Shown here one piece after another: positions 8,825 through 16,860 of a stretch of DNA of 49,189 bases. Where the stretch lies: positions 1 through 49,189 of the forward strand of contig JAEUQC010000067.1 of NCBI GenBank assembly GCA_016789905.1, read 5' to 3'. The notes beneath the pieces were generated by a model. The model was not told the DNA's origin, did not search any database, and worked only from the letters and a program-made list of their open reading frames with translations. A program made the translations under genes and the position numbers. This DNA is from Bryobacterales bacterium (GTDB taxonomy: Bacteria; Acidobacteriota; Terriglobia; Bryobacterales; Bryobacteraceae). Each line of letters begins with the position of its first letter. The stretch's first letter is position 1.

Positions 8825-10279
8825 ATGCGCGGACGCTGCCTTTGTTTGTACCGGTCGTCTCTTCCCCGCCTCGCCGTTGCCGTGTTGACCGCCGTCACAT
8901 TCAACTGCGGAAAACCGCCCGCGGAACCTGTGGCGGCGCCCGCGCCGGCGCCGGTGCCGCCTTGGCCCAATACGTTTCCGCCGGGCTTCCCGGCGGCCGC
9001 CATTAGCGGCAATATTCCGATGACGGTAACGCTTCCGGCGAAGTTCTCCACACCGCTGGAAATCCGCCCGTATTTCGACTATTTTTCGTGGCAATCGCTG
9101 ATTGCGCTGAACTGGCCGGCAGCGCCAAACCAGCGCGGCGTGCCGAACCAGCCCGGCAGCCCCAGCGTGTTCCTGGCGGCCGCCAGCGGCACGCCGGTGG
9201 TGTGGGGCACATACAAAGACACCTTTGACCTGTTCGGCCAGGGCGAGAACCGGCCGACGCCGTGGGAATCCATGACCAGCCCGGTGAACGCCTGCGGCAC
9301 GGCGGCCCCAGGGCAGAAGACGCTTACGTTCTCGACGATGAGCGATAGCCAATTGATGCAGAACAAGCAGGCGTTTTCGCTTCCGTTGATCGATCAGCAG
9401 GGCAACTACGTTTACTACGATGTGCGGTACAACGAGGCGCAGTACAACTTCGTCCGCGGGCAGGATGCGACTCCTACGTCGTGGCTTTACCGGCTGGTGA
9501 ATCTGGGTCCAGTGGAGAAGCAGAAGTTCGGGGTGCAGATGCCGATGACGACGGCGAAGGCGCTTGGCTCGATTATGGTGAAGGCGGCGTGGCGCGTTCA
9601 GACTCCGAACGATGATGTGTCGCGGTTTTTGGCGTCGCCCGCGTTGATCTACGATGCCCAGAAGAAGGCGTGCGTTCCGGCGACCGTGCTGCTGGTGGGC
9701 CTGCACATTGCGCATAAGGTGGACCCGTTCACGGAGTGGGTGTGGTCCACGTTTGAACAGGTGGACAACGTTCCGGCCGATAGTGACATTACGCCCCCGC
9801 CGCCGCCGGGCCCGCGCGGCTTCAGCTTCAACAACGGGACGGGGACGCCGAAAACCAACGGCGGCTACAACTATCGCCCGTCGACGGACGTTACGGCGCC
9901 GCAGAAGCCCGTTCAAGTGACGCGGCTGAATCCGATTCCCAACACGCCCGCCGGCCAATCCACGCGCGAAGTGAATGCGTACTACCAGCAACTGCTGAAA
10001 GGCTCCGTTTGGCAGTATTACCAACTGGCAGTGACGCAGTGGCCGTTCAACCCGGGGATCGGCGATGGCAACCCGTTTCAGCTTATGCAGAACGGCGGGG
10101 TGTATCCGCAGAACGCGGGCTCCGCGTTTCCAGTGAATGGCGCCGTGAACACGACGATGGAGACGTACTTTCAGTCTATGAACGATGCGGCGGGCGCGGG
10201 CGGGAACAGTTGCATGAGCTGCCATTACCGCGCCGGGCAATCCGACTTTAGCTGGGGCCTGAACCGGAGGGCATACTGA
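8825..10279 (+). CDS. Exported protein with a C-terminal c-type heme motif
   Basis: A protein of 484 residues. A hydrophobic N-terminus (residues 14-27) is followed by a Pro/Ala-rich linker (PAEPVAAPAPAPVPPWP), so it is exported. A cysteine follows the hydrophobic stretch but the surrounding TFNC is not a normal lipobox. The main body starts near FDYFSWQSLIALNWP and has no family I can name. The only cofactor motif is CMSCH at about residue 463, 22 residues from the C-terminus, expected to bind one heme c. It is the first gene of an operon: its TGA overlaps the ATG of the propeller gene (TGATG). The context suggests an electron acceptor or anchoring partner for that propeller. Confidence 0.8.
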   Translation: MRGRCLCLYRSSLPRLAVAVLTAVTFNCGKPPAEPVAAPAPAPVPPWPNTFPPGFPAAAISGNIPMTVTLPAKFSTPLEIRPYFDYFSWQSLIALNWPAAPNQRGVPNQPGSPSVFLAAASGTPVVWGTYKDTFDLFGQGENRPTPWESMTSPVNACGTAAPGQKTLTFSTMSDSQLMQNKQAFSLPLIDQQGNYVYYDVRYNEAQYNFVRGQDATPTSWLYRLVNLGPVEKQKFGVQMPMTTAKALGSIMVKAAWRVQTPNDDVSRFLASPALIYDAQKKACVPATVLLVGLHIAHKVDPFTEWVWSTFEQVDNVPADSDITPPPPPGPRGFSFNNGTGTPKTNGGYNYRPSTDVTAPQKPVQVTRLNPIPNTPAGQSTREVNAYYQQLLKGSVWQYYQLAVTQWPFNPGIGDGNPFQLMQNGGVYPQNAGSAFPVNGAVNTTMETYFQSMNDAAGAGGNSCMSCHYRAGQSDFSWGLNRRAY

Positions 10280-12126
10280 TGGACAAGAAGACGGAAATGG
10301 CACTGCGGCGCCAAAGCCAGGCGCGGCTTGCTGTGGGCGCGGCGGCTGAAGGCTGGTGGATGTACCATGGCGACCCGGCCCACACCGGCTACGTGACGGG
10401 CGGCAATCTTACGAGCGCCACGGTTGGCGGCGGCGCGTTCAAGGCCTTACACACGCTTCAACTCGGCGGCCCGGTTCTATCCGTTCCCGCGGTTTCGCAG
10501 GGGTTTATCTACGTCGGCCTGGCGAACTCCCAGCAGGCGCAGGGCGGCAATGGGGGGGCGCTGCACAAGATCGATATCGAGACCGGCGCCATTGTCGCGA
10601 GCTTTGCGTGGGACCTGGGCGACGACGCTCCGGACGCGCATAGCTTTGCCGGCATGGCGTGCACACCGGCGGTCATAAACGGGTGTGTCTACTTCGGCGC
10701 GTTTAATGGCAAGTTCTACTGCCTGTCGCAAGCGGACCTATCGCTCATTTGGCGGACGGACCTTCGCAATCAGGACCCGAGCCAGAATCAACCGGTGACC
10801 AACACGGCGGGAGTTAGCGGCGGCGCTCCGCCGGCGGTGATCTGGTCGTCTCCGGTTGTCTCCGTCGATGGCGCGAGCCTCTATGTGGGGTGCGGGGAGG
10901 GAGAGAACCCGTCGCTTTTCAGCTTCGTCTTCTGCCTGGACACGGCCACGGGGAAGGTCCGCTGGATTTTTTGCACGAACCAGTTCACGGCCGCCCAGAA
11001 CAATTCGCCCAACACGCTGCCGGCCGCCGTGCTTACGCCGCCCGTCCTTCCCGGCTTCACATCCATCGCCAGCGCACCCATGGTGATGGGCTGTTCGGTG
11101 TGGGGCGCGATTGCGTATGATGCCGCGTTGAACCGCATCTACTGTTCCACCGGCAACCAGCAGCCGGAACCGAACAACGACTGGACGTGGGACGGCGTAA
11201 CGATGCCCCCGCCGCCTTTCACACCGGAGCTTCCGAGCCTGGGCTATTCCAACGGAGTTCTATCGCTGCAGGCCGACACCGGGGCGTTCGCCGCATTCTT
11301 CCAGGTGCCGCCGGAGAGCTGTTACCGGCCATCGGACACCGATATCGATTTGGGCGGCGGACCTGTGTTGCTTACACTGAACGGCAGGAAATGCGTGGCG
11401 GTGGCGTGCAAGAACGGGAGTTGTTTTGTGCTCGACGCGACGACACTTCAGCTACTCAACCAGCGCCAGATGCTGCCCTATATGCAGGACGGCTCCCGCA
11501 TCCCGACTGTGGACGCCCATCCGAACCCCGCGGATTCGACGCTGAACCCGCATGTACCGAATGCGATCTCCGACGCCGTGCCCAACGAGAATTTCTCTGG
11601 CGTTTTCAACACCGGCGTTTTCTTCCCTGGCGCTCCCGGCGTGTCTCCGCGGCTATTTTTCGGCATGGGCGGCCCCAACTATCACGACCAGTCGCCAGGC
11701 ATCGATTGCAACTCCACGCCGTTCCTGCGGGCCATCGATCTACAATCGCCTACGCTGGGCGATGCCTGGCCGATGGACAACTCCGACCCTCGGCGCTACT
11801 CTCTAGTGTCCCGCACCGATCCCACAACGGGGCAGACCACAGGGATGTATGCTTCGGCCGGGGAGAGCGGCCTGGGTTCGCCCGCGGCCGTTAACGACGT
11901 GGTGTTCTGCGCCACGAGCCGCATATCGCTGTACGCGTTCCGCGTGAGCGACGGCACGTTGCTATGGTCCGACGATCTGGGCATGCAGACGGATGGCTAC
12001 AACGGCGGCTACGGCTACTGTCTGGGCCCGGCGATCTGGGGTAACTACGTTGTGGCCGGGGCGCTGGTGTTCGGCCGCGATGGCGGCGTTCTGAAAATCT
12101 ACGGCCTGCCCGGGCCAGTGTCGTAA
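10279..12126 (+). CDS. PQQ-type beta-propeller protein
   Basis: A protein of 615 residues with the look of quinoprotein dehydrogenase propellers: WWMYHGDPAHTGYVTGG near the N-terminus, and blades of the type GGALHKIDIETGAIVASFAW and VFCLDTATGKVRWIF. It overlaps the previous gene by one base and has a strong ribosome site (GGAGGG) inside it. No signal peptide is visible (N-terminus MDKKTEMALRRQSQARLAVG), although quinoproteins normally work in the periplasm and its upstream partner is exported. Either the true start differs, export is unusual, or the protein does not use PQQ. Known relatives range from polyvinyl-alcohol dehydrogenases to non-enzymatic BamB-like propellers; the substrate is unknown. 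Confidence 0.85.
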   Translation: MDKKTEMALRRQSQARLAVGAAAEGWWMYHGDPAHTGYVTGGNLTSATVGGGAFKALHTLQLGGPVLSVPAVSQGFIYVGLANSQQAQGGNGGALHKIDIETGAIVASFAWDLGDDAPDAHSFAGMACTPAVINGCVYFGAFNGKFYCLSQADLSLIWRTDLRNQDPSQNQPVTNTAGVSGGAPPAVIWSSPVVSVDGASLYVGCGEGENPSLFSFVFCLDTATGKVRWIFCTNQFTAAQNNSPNTLPAAVLTPPVLPGFTSIASAPMVMGCSVWGAIAYDAALNRIYCSTGNQQPEPNNDWTWDGVTMPPPPFTPELPSLGYSNGVLSLQADTGAFAAFFQVPPESCYRPSDTDIDLGGGPVLLTLNGRKCVAVACKNGSCFVLDATTLQLLNQRQMLPYMQDGSRIPTVDAHPNPADSTLNPHVPNAISDAVPNENFSGVFNTGVFFPGAPGVSPRLFFGMGGPNYHDQSPGIDCNSTPFLRAIDLQSPTLGDAWPMDNSDPRRYSLVSRTDPTTGQTTGMYASAGESGLGSPAAVNDVVFCATSRISLYAFRVSDGTLLWSDDLGMQTDGYNGGYGYCLGPAIWGNYVVAGALVFGRDGGVLKIYGLPGPVS

Positions 12127-12164
12127 CGCGCAGAAAAAATCTTATCGACAAGGGAGCCACCGAG

Positions 12165-12395
12165 ATGGCCGTCAGCTTTAGCAACGATATCGCGCCGATC
12201 TTCAACCAGTTCCGCAGCCAGATGCTTTGGCGCTTTGACGTGACGAATTACGATCACGTCAAGGCGAACGCCGCCGTCATTTATGGCCGCATTTCCGACA
12301 AGGGCTACCCGATGCCGCCACCGCCGATGGACCCGCTGAGTGACGCCCAGGTGGCGCTCTTCAAGCAATGGATGGATACGGGCTGCGCGCCGTAG
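12165..12395 (+). CDS. Small conserved-looking protein, third gene of the cytochrome/PQQ operon
   Basis: A protein of 76 residues with a strong ribosome site (AAGGGAG, 8 bp before ATG), 38 bp after the propeller gene. The sequence MAVSFSNDIAPIFNQFR and the end LFKQWMDTGCAP resemble the start and end of small cytochrome domains found in planctomycete and acidobacterial oxidases (sentence of the form SNDIAPIF... LxxWIxxGAP), but there is no CxxCH and so no covalent heme. No signal peptide is seen. A proline-rich turn (YPMPPPPMDPLSD) is central. It may be a structural subunit of a complex with the two upstream proteins; this is inference from the operon only. Confidence 0.75.
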   Translation: MAVSFSNDIAPIFNQFRSQMLWRFDVTNYDHVKANAAVIYGRISDKGYPMPPPPMDPLSDAQVALFKQWMDTGCAP

Positions 12396-12398
12396 CCG

Positions 12399-12932
12399 CT
12401 AGGCTGGGCCAAACGCCATGGCCACGGCGGTGCCGACCAATGCGACGCCCGCCGCGAGTTCCGCCTTCGCTGGCAGCACGTGTACGGCCATGCGCCCGAC
12501 GGCCAGCCCGGCGAGCGACGCCGCGGCGCTTACGCCGCCGATGACCGCCGCTGATAGAAACATGGAATCCCCATGCAACCCCAGGCTGGCGCCGGCCACC
12601 AGGTTGTCCACACTGAGCGTGACCGGCAACCCGTACACCATCCATCCGCCGGGTTCGGCGAGTTCGCCGCCGCAGCGGTGCGCCATGCAGATGACGTACG
12701 CGCCATAGAGGGCCAAAATCAGGGGTCCAACGAGATCCGTCCAGCGGCCCGCGCCCTGCGGGGCTGCCTGGCCGAGCAGGATTCCCAGCAGCGGCGCGAG
12801 GCCATCGGCCAGGCCAAACGCGACGGCGATGCGCGCCTGGCGCAACGCTGGGGGACGCATTGCGCCGAGGCCGATGGAGACGCGAAAGCTGTCGACACTG
12901 AGGGCGACGCCGAGGAGGAGGAGGGCGGTCAT
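12399..12932 (-). CDS. MntP-like manganese (divalent cation) efflux protein
   Basis: A polytopic membrane protein of 177 residues with about six hydrophobic segments. Two conserved acidic signatures in symmetric positions, LSVDSFRVSIGLGA near residue 14 and LSVDNLVAGASLGL in the second half, match the paired Asp motifs of MntP, which exports manganese across the inner membrane. It starts one base after the stop of the sugar-dehydrogenase-like gene and so is probably co-translated with it. ATG 12932 is the start; the longer frame upstream is a shadow. Family identity is fairly sure, the metal is inferred. Confidence 0.85.
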   Translation of the reverse strand: MTALLLLGVALSVDSFRVSIGLGAMRPPALRQARIAVAFGLADGLAPLLGILLGQAAPQGAGRWTDLVGPLILALYGAYVICMAHRCGGELAEPGGWMVYGLPVTLSVDNLVAGASLGLHGDSMFLSAAVIGGVSAAASLAGLAVGRMAVHVLPAKAELAAGVALVGTAVAMAFGPA

Positions 12933-12933
12933 G

Positions 12934-14214
12934 TCAGAACCGGCAACGCCATATCTTCCCGCTGCCCGGCGCGGCCTCCACTTCGCCCTGTCCGAGCATT
13001 TCGAAGTGCCCGAAGTCGACGATGTAGAGGGCGTTCTGGGCGGCATGGAATCGCACGTCAATGGGGCGCAGGAGGCCATTCTGCGCGAAGGGGTGGAGGC
13101 TCCAGCCGGCGGGGTCCACGCGCACGACGGCGCGGCCAACTTTTGGTCCGCTTGGCGCGGTCATGGGTACTTCGTCGCCAAACAACGCGACAAACAGGTG
13201 CCCGGCCCATGGGCCAGCGCCGGGCCCGGCTACGTCGAACTTCACGGCGGCGGTATGCGTTGGAAACCGCACCAGCGGCGGAGCGGGCGGCGGGAGTTCG
13301 TCATGGTTGGCGAGGACGAAGGCCGGCGAGACGCCGCTTTCGGGCCGGTAGCGCGCATCGGTTACGGGCACGTCGCCAATAAAATCCGGCCAGCCATACC
13401 AGGCACCCTGGCGCACGTCGAAGAGCATATCGGGCACGTTTCCGACGGGCCGGCTGCCGCGATCATCGGCGCCCTGGTCCACCGCGAGCAAACGGCCATC
13501 GGGCAAAAAACCGAGCCCGTAGGCATTCCGCAGCCCCCAGGCGACGAGTTCCAATTCGCTACCGTCTTCGTTGCAACGCATGACGGCGGCGGTGCAGGGG
13601 AGGCCCGCATTGACGCGCTGCCCTGGCACCGACGCGGTACCGAAGGGGACGAAGGCGCCGGTGGCGGTTCGGGCCGCTTCCGGCGCGCGGAGGGGGTCAT
13701 CGGTCTCCACGTTCAGGCCCCGCAGGGTGACGGGATAACCGGGAATGTCGCAACTGTGGGGCAGACGCCGGAGCCAGGCCAGGCCGTAGGCATCGAGCCC
13801 GATGATGCCGGTGTTGGTCATGGCGCCCTGGCTGAAGTACAGCTTTCCATCCGGGCCAAAGGCGACCATGTTCGTATGGTAGTTTCCCGGCCCGGGGAGG
13901 TTATCCAGAATGACTTCGCGGTTCGCGCCGCTGGTTTCATAGCGGCTGATGCGGCCGGGATGCCCGCCTTCAGAGACATAGAGACGCCCGTTGTGCAGCG
14001 CGAGGCCGTTGACCGGTTCGCGGAGGTTTTCGATGAGCGGAGTGCGTGTGCCATCCGGCGCGATGCGCCATACGCGTCCGCCCGGCGGGGCGCCGCCAAA
14101 CGGCAGGCCGGATTCGGCCACGAACAGTGACCCATCGCCAGCAAAGGCCATGCTGGTGGGAAAGGTGAGGCCATTGCAGACAACTTCCAGCGCGGGCGCG
14201 TTATGCGTATCCAT
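12934..14214 (-). CDS. PQQ-dependent sugar (glucose/sorbosone) dehydrogenase-like propeller
   Basis: A protein of 426 residues related to soluble glucose/sorbosone dehydrogenases. Typical blade sequences are FPTSMAFAGDGSLFVAESG, NGLALHNGRLYVSEGG, NTNGIIG-like TNTGIIGLDAYG, AWGLRNAYGLGFLPDGRLLA and the WYGWPDFIGD motif common in this family. No signal peptide is apparent. It follows the lipocalin-like gene by 16 bp on the same strand and is followed one base later by the MntP-like gene, so the three probably form one transcript. The substrate and whether PQQ is bound cannot be judged from sequence by eye. Confidence 0.87.
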   Translation of the reverse strand: MDTHNAPALEVVCNGLTFPTSMAFAGDGSLFVAESGLPFGGAPPGGRVWRIAPDGTRTPLIENLREPVNGLALHNGRLYVSEGGHPGRISRYETSGANREVILDNLPGPGNYHTNMVAFGPDGKLYFSQGAMTNTGIIGLDAYGLAWLRRLPHSCDIPGYPVTLRGLNVETDDPLRAPEAARTATGAFVPFGTASVPGQRVNAGLPCTAAVMRCNEDGSELELVAWGLRNAYGLGFLPDGRLLAVDQGADDRGSRPVGNVPDMLFDVRQGAWYGWPDFIGDVPVTDARYRPESGVSPAFVLANHDELPPPAPPLVRFPTHTAAVKFDVAGPGAGPWAGHLFVALFGDEVPMTAPSGPKVGRAVVRVDPAGWSLHPFAQNGLLRPIDVRFHAAQNALYIVDFGHFEMLGQGEVEAAPGSGKIWRCRF

Positions 14215-14230
14215 AGAAACCGGCGTCCTG

Positions 14231-14674
14231 CTATTTCATGCGCTGGAGAGTGCGTTTGTAGGTAATCTGGTCGCCGATGATGAGTGTGTCGCCGGAAAGC
14301 GTGTAGGGGCGTGCCTGCGAGGAGCCCACTTGGGAGGGGTCCCATGCGCCTTCCACTTGGACGGTGATGTTGGACGCGTCGATGGTGTATGTGCCGTAAT
14401 AGGCGATGTAGTTATTGAAGATGGCGAGGGCCTCCGCCGGGGTGGGTGAATCGGGGGTGGCGATGGACTGCGGCGGCGTGGTCATGATCTGAATGGAGGC
14501 ATGGCCCGTGGCGTCGTAGATGAAGTAGCCGGAGGGCGGGTTGCCGAAGGTGTAGGGGACCCAGGGGACGGAGGCGGAGGCGCGGTCTTCGGCGGAGATG
14601 AGTTTCCAGGTACCCACGATCTGCTTGCGCAGGCGGGCAAGAGCGGGGCCGGAGCCCTTGGCTGGTGTATTCAT
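14231..14674 (-). CDS. Lipocalin-like domain protein
   Basis: A protein of 147 residues resembling the lipocalin-like domain family (Pfam 13924). The family opening is visible as IVGTWKLISAEDR, followed by GYFIYDATGHASIQIM, a mid-protein NNYIAYYGTYTIDASNITV and a closing beta strand LIIGDQITYKRTLQR. No signal peptide is seen. It is the first gene of a probable three-gene minus-strand transcript with the sugar-dehydrogenase-like and MntP-like genes. ATG 14674 was chosen because the homologous region begins shortly after it. Confidence 0.85.
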   Translation of the reverse strand: MNTPAKGSGPALARLRKQIVGTWKLISAEDRASASVPWVPYTFGNPPSGYFIYDATGHASIQIMTTPPQSIATPDSPTPAEALAIFNNYIAYYGTYTIDASNITVQVEGAWDPSQVGSSQARPYTLSGDTLIIGDQITYKRTLQRMK

Positions 14675-14942
14675 GGGGGCTATCCTAGGGGAAGAAGTTC
14701 CCGCAAAGTCTACGTTTCTAAGCGCGCGCGGCGGCGAAAACACCGCCGCGATTCGGTCTGCGAACAGTCTATACCAATTCGAGAGGCGAGAGGGTAAGAC
14801 TCCGGTGGAATCGCCGGGGGAAAGAGACGAATGGACTGGCGTTGCCGCCTTTTTGCAGCGCAAATTGGGATGTGGGGCTGGGCGTCGCACGGGCGCAGGA
14901 GCGGCGCGGATTCCGCCGGCGAGGGGGCGGAGCGGGCCGCAG

Positions 14943-15434
14943 GTGACTGCAATTGAGCAGGGGCCGTTTCCTTCTGGGCTGGACACGGGCGCATCGAGCG
15001 AAGGATGGGTAAGCCGTGCGCTGGCACCCCAGCTACGGCTGCCGGCGGCGGGCGGATTTCGCGTTTCGGATGGAAAGACCGCGATTGGAGCGGAAGGGGC
15101 GTTGACTCTCAAGAAAGACCCGCTGCCGGCAGTGGAGGGGAAAGTCGTTCTGGCGTATCAACCATCCCACGGCGCGCCTCGGGTGGACATACTGATTACC
15201 AGCGTTCGCGAGAACGCGTGGATCGACAGCGGAGCCGGAGGAACAATGCTATTGCCGATGGCAATGGCGAAACAGATTCCGCTGGCGGGCGCGGTGATCC
15301 TTGCGCGGCGGCAGGTGTTCTACACGGGCGTGGTGAAATCACCAACGGTGAGTCGCGGCGTTCTGCTGAAATTGGCCGAGACGTTCGACACGGTGTATCG
15401 AAGCGTGCAGTTCGTGCGGCCGGCGGAGCGGTGA
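14943..15434 (+). CDS. Retropepsin-like aspartic protease, short and possibly degraded
   Basis: The frame contains two retropepsin-like active-site signatures: GLDTGASSEGWVSRALA (DTG) and ENAWIDSGAGGTMLLP (DSG), so it resembles the two-domain aspartyl-protease-like proteins common in Acidobacteria. Those are usually over 300 residues and separated by a full beta-barrel domain; here the two motifs are only about 75 residues apart, as if a middle part was lost. No clear start exists: GTG 14943 has a modest GGAG before it, ATG 14673 would give 253 residues but adds sequence without any family look, and likely homology reaches back to about 14900. No signal peptide is found. I lean towards a decayed gene. 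Confidence 0.45.
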   Translation: MTAIEQGPFPSGLDTGASSEGWVSRALAPQLRLPAAGGFRVSDGKTAIGAEGALTLKKDPLPAVEGKVVLAYQPSHGAPRVDILITSVRENAWIDSGAGGTMLLPMAMAKQIPLAGAVILARRQVFYTGVVKSPTVSRGVLLKLAETFDTVYRSVQFVRPAER

Positions 15435-15444
15435 AATGGTTGCG

Positions 15445-16860
15445 CTATTTCAAACGATCAAACGCTTCGACGGTAACGAGAGAGGGCTTGAAGTTGCCGA
15501 AGCGGTAGCCTTCGGCGATGCGGCGGGGGGTCCAGCCGTTCTTGTTGGGCTTGTCCCAGACTTCACGTCTGGCGCCTTTGGCGGCGAGGAAGGCCACGGC
15601 TTTGGGCGCGTTCTTGTAGGCGGCGCCGTGCATGGCGGTTTCGCCGTTGTTATCGACGGCGTTGATATCGATGCCGAGATCGAGCGCGACCTGCATGGCT
15701 TCGAGCACCTCCGATTCCGTTCCGGCGTCTTCGCCCGGGGACCGGGTGCCGAGGCCGGCGGCGGCCATGAGCGGGGTGGAGTTGTCGGCGTTGTTGATTT
15801 TGGGATCGGCGCCGAGTTCTGCAAGGACACGCATGAGTTCCGCGTCGGCGGTGCGGGCGGCCATGAAAAAGGGTGTAGCGCCGAGGGTATTTATGCCGGT
15901 CATGCCGAGGCTGACGCGGCGGGTCATACGCGTGTTCAGATTCGCACCTTTGGCGGCCATCTTGCGAACAAATTCGATGCTGGTCATGCGGCCGGAGCCA
16001 TCGGGAGCGGGATCGTTATCGCCGAGGCCGGGCTTGCGGACGCTGGTGATGACGTGGAGCGCGGTGAGGCCGGGGAGGGCGGCGTTAGGATCGGCGCCGG
16101 CGTCGAGGAGGTGGGCGGCAAGTTCATAGTGGGCGTTGGTGACAGCGATGACGAGCGCGCTGGTTCCGGGCCGCGGGCCGGCACGCACCTGGGCGAATTT
16201 CTTGCCGGAGATGAGGCCGGGCTGGACAGTCTCGTTGACATCGACACCCGCTTTTACCAGAGTGCGGACGACGCCGATGTGGCCTTCGCGGACGGCGAAG
16301 AGGAAGGCGGTGAAGCCGGAATCGACGCGGGTATTGAGATCGGCGCCGGCGTGGAGAAGGGCGCCGACGGCTTCGCCGTTACCTTCAGCGGCGGCCCACA
16401 TGAGGGCAGTCTGACCGCCCTTGGCCTCCTTCGCATTCACGTTGGCGCCGGCGGCGATGAGGGCGCGGACGGCTTCCACTTTGCCGGTGCGGGCGGCGAC
16501 CATCAGCATGGTCTCGCCGCCGGGGAGGGCACTGTTCGCGTCGGCGCCGGCCTTGAGCAGGAGTTCCACCATGGCGCCATTCCCATTGGCGCAGGCTTCC
16601 GAAAGCGGCGTGACGCCGTAGCGATTGACCGCCTTGGCATTGGCGCCGGCTTGGAGCAGGAGCCTGGCGGATTCAAGGTCATCTTGATGAGCGGCCCAGT
16701 GGAGGGCCGTGGAGCCATCCGGGTGGGCGCTATTGGGGTCGGCCTTTTGTTTGAGGAGAGACTGGAGGGCGGCGCGGTCCATGCGCCTGGCGGCGTCGGC
16801 CAGGGGGACGGGCGGCGCGGCGGCGAGGGCTGCGGCGAGGAGTAGAGCCAGACGGATCAC
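15445..16860 (-). CDS. Secreted ankyrin-repeat protein
   Basis: A protein of 471 residues. It begins with a signal peptide (MIRLALLLAAALAAAPP) and then consists of about ten ankyrin repeats, for example DGSTALHWAAHQDDLESARL, GNGAMVELLLKAGADAN, AVRALIAAGANVNAK and NNGETAMHGAAYKNAP. The start is GTG at 16860, which overlaps the TGA of the upstream DUF1552 gene (GTGA), so it is translationally coupled to it. It therefore belongs to the DUF1592-DUF1552 operon and should act in the same periplasmic compartment, probably by holding proteins together. The nature of the bound partner is not visible. Confidence 0.92.
   Translation of the reverse strand: MIRLALLLAAALAAAPPVPLADAARRMDRAALQSLLKQKADPNSAHPDGSTALHWAAHQDDLESARLLLQAGANAKAVNRYGVTPLSEACANGNGAMVELLLKAGADANSALPGGETMLMVAARTGKVEAVRALIAAGANVNAKEAKGGQTALMWAAAEGNGEAVGALLHAGADLNTRVDSGFTAFLFAVREGHIGVVRTLVKAGVDVNETVQPGLISGKKFAQVRAGPRPGTSALVIAVTNAHYELAAHLLDAGADPNAALPGLTALHVITSVRKPGLGDNDPAPDGSGRMTSIEFVRKMAAKGANLNTRMTRRVSLGMTGINTLGATPFFMAARTADAELMRVLAELGADPKINNADNSTPLMAAAGLGTRSPGEDAGTESEVLEAMQVALDLGIDINAVDNNGETAMHGAAYKNAPKAVAFLAAKGARREVWDKPNKNGWTPRRIAEGYRFGNFKPSLVTVEAFDRLK

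Noticed and set aside
8810..10303. A 497-codon minus-strand frame
   Set aside because: Shadow of the cytochrome-like gene; Arg/His-rich with no motif.
12573..14130. Large plus-strand open frames (up to 433 codons) opposite the MntP and sugar-dehydrogenase genes
   Set aside because: They are antisense shadows of well-supported genes in GC-rich DNA and show no family sequence.
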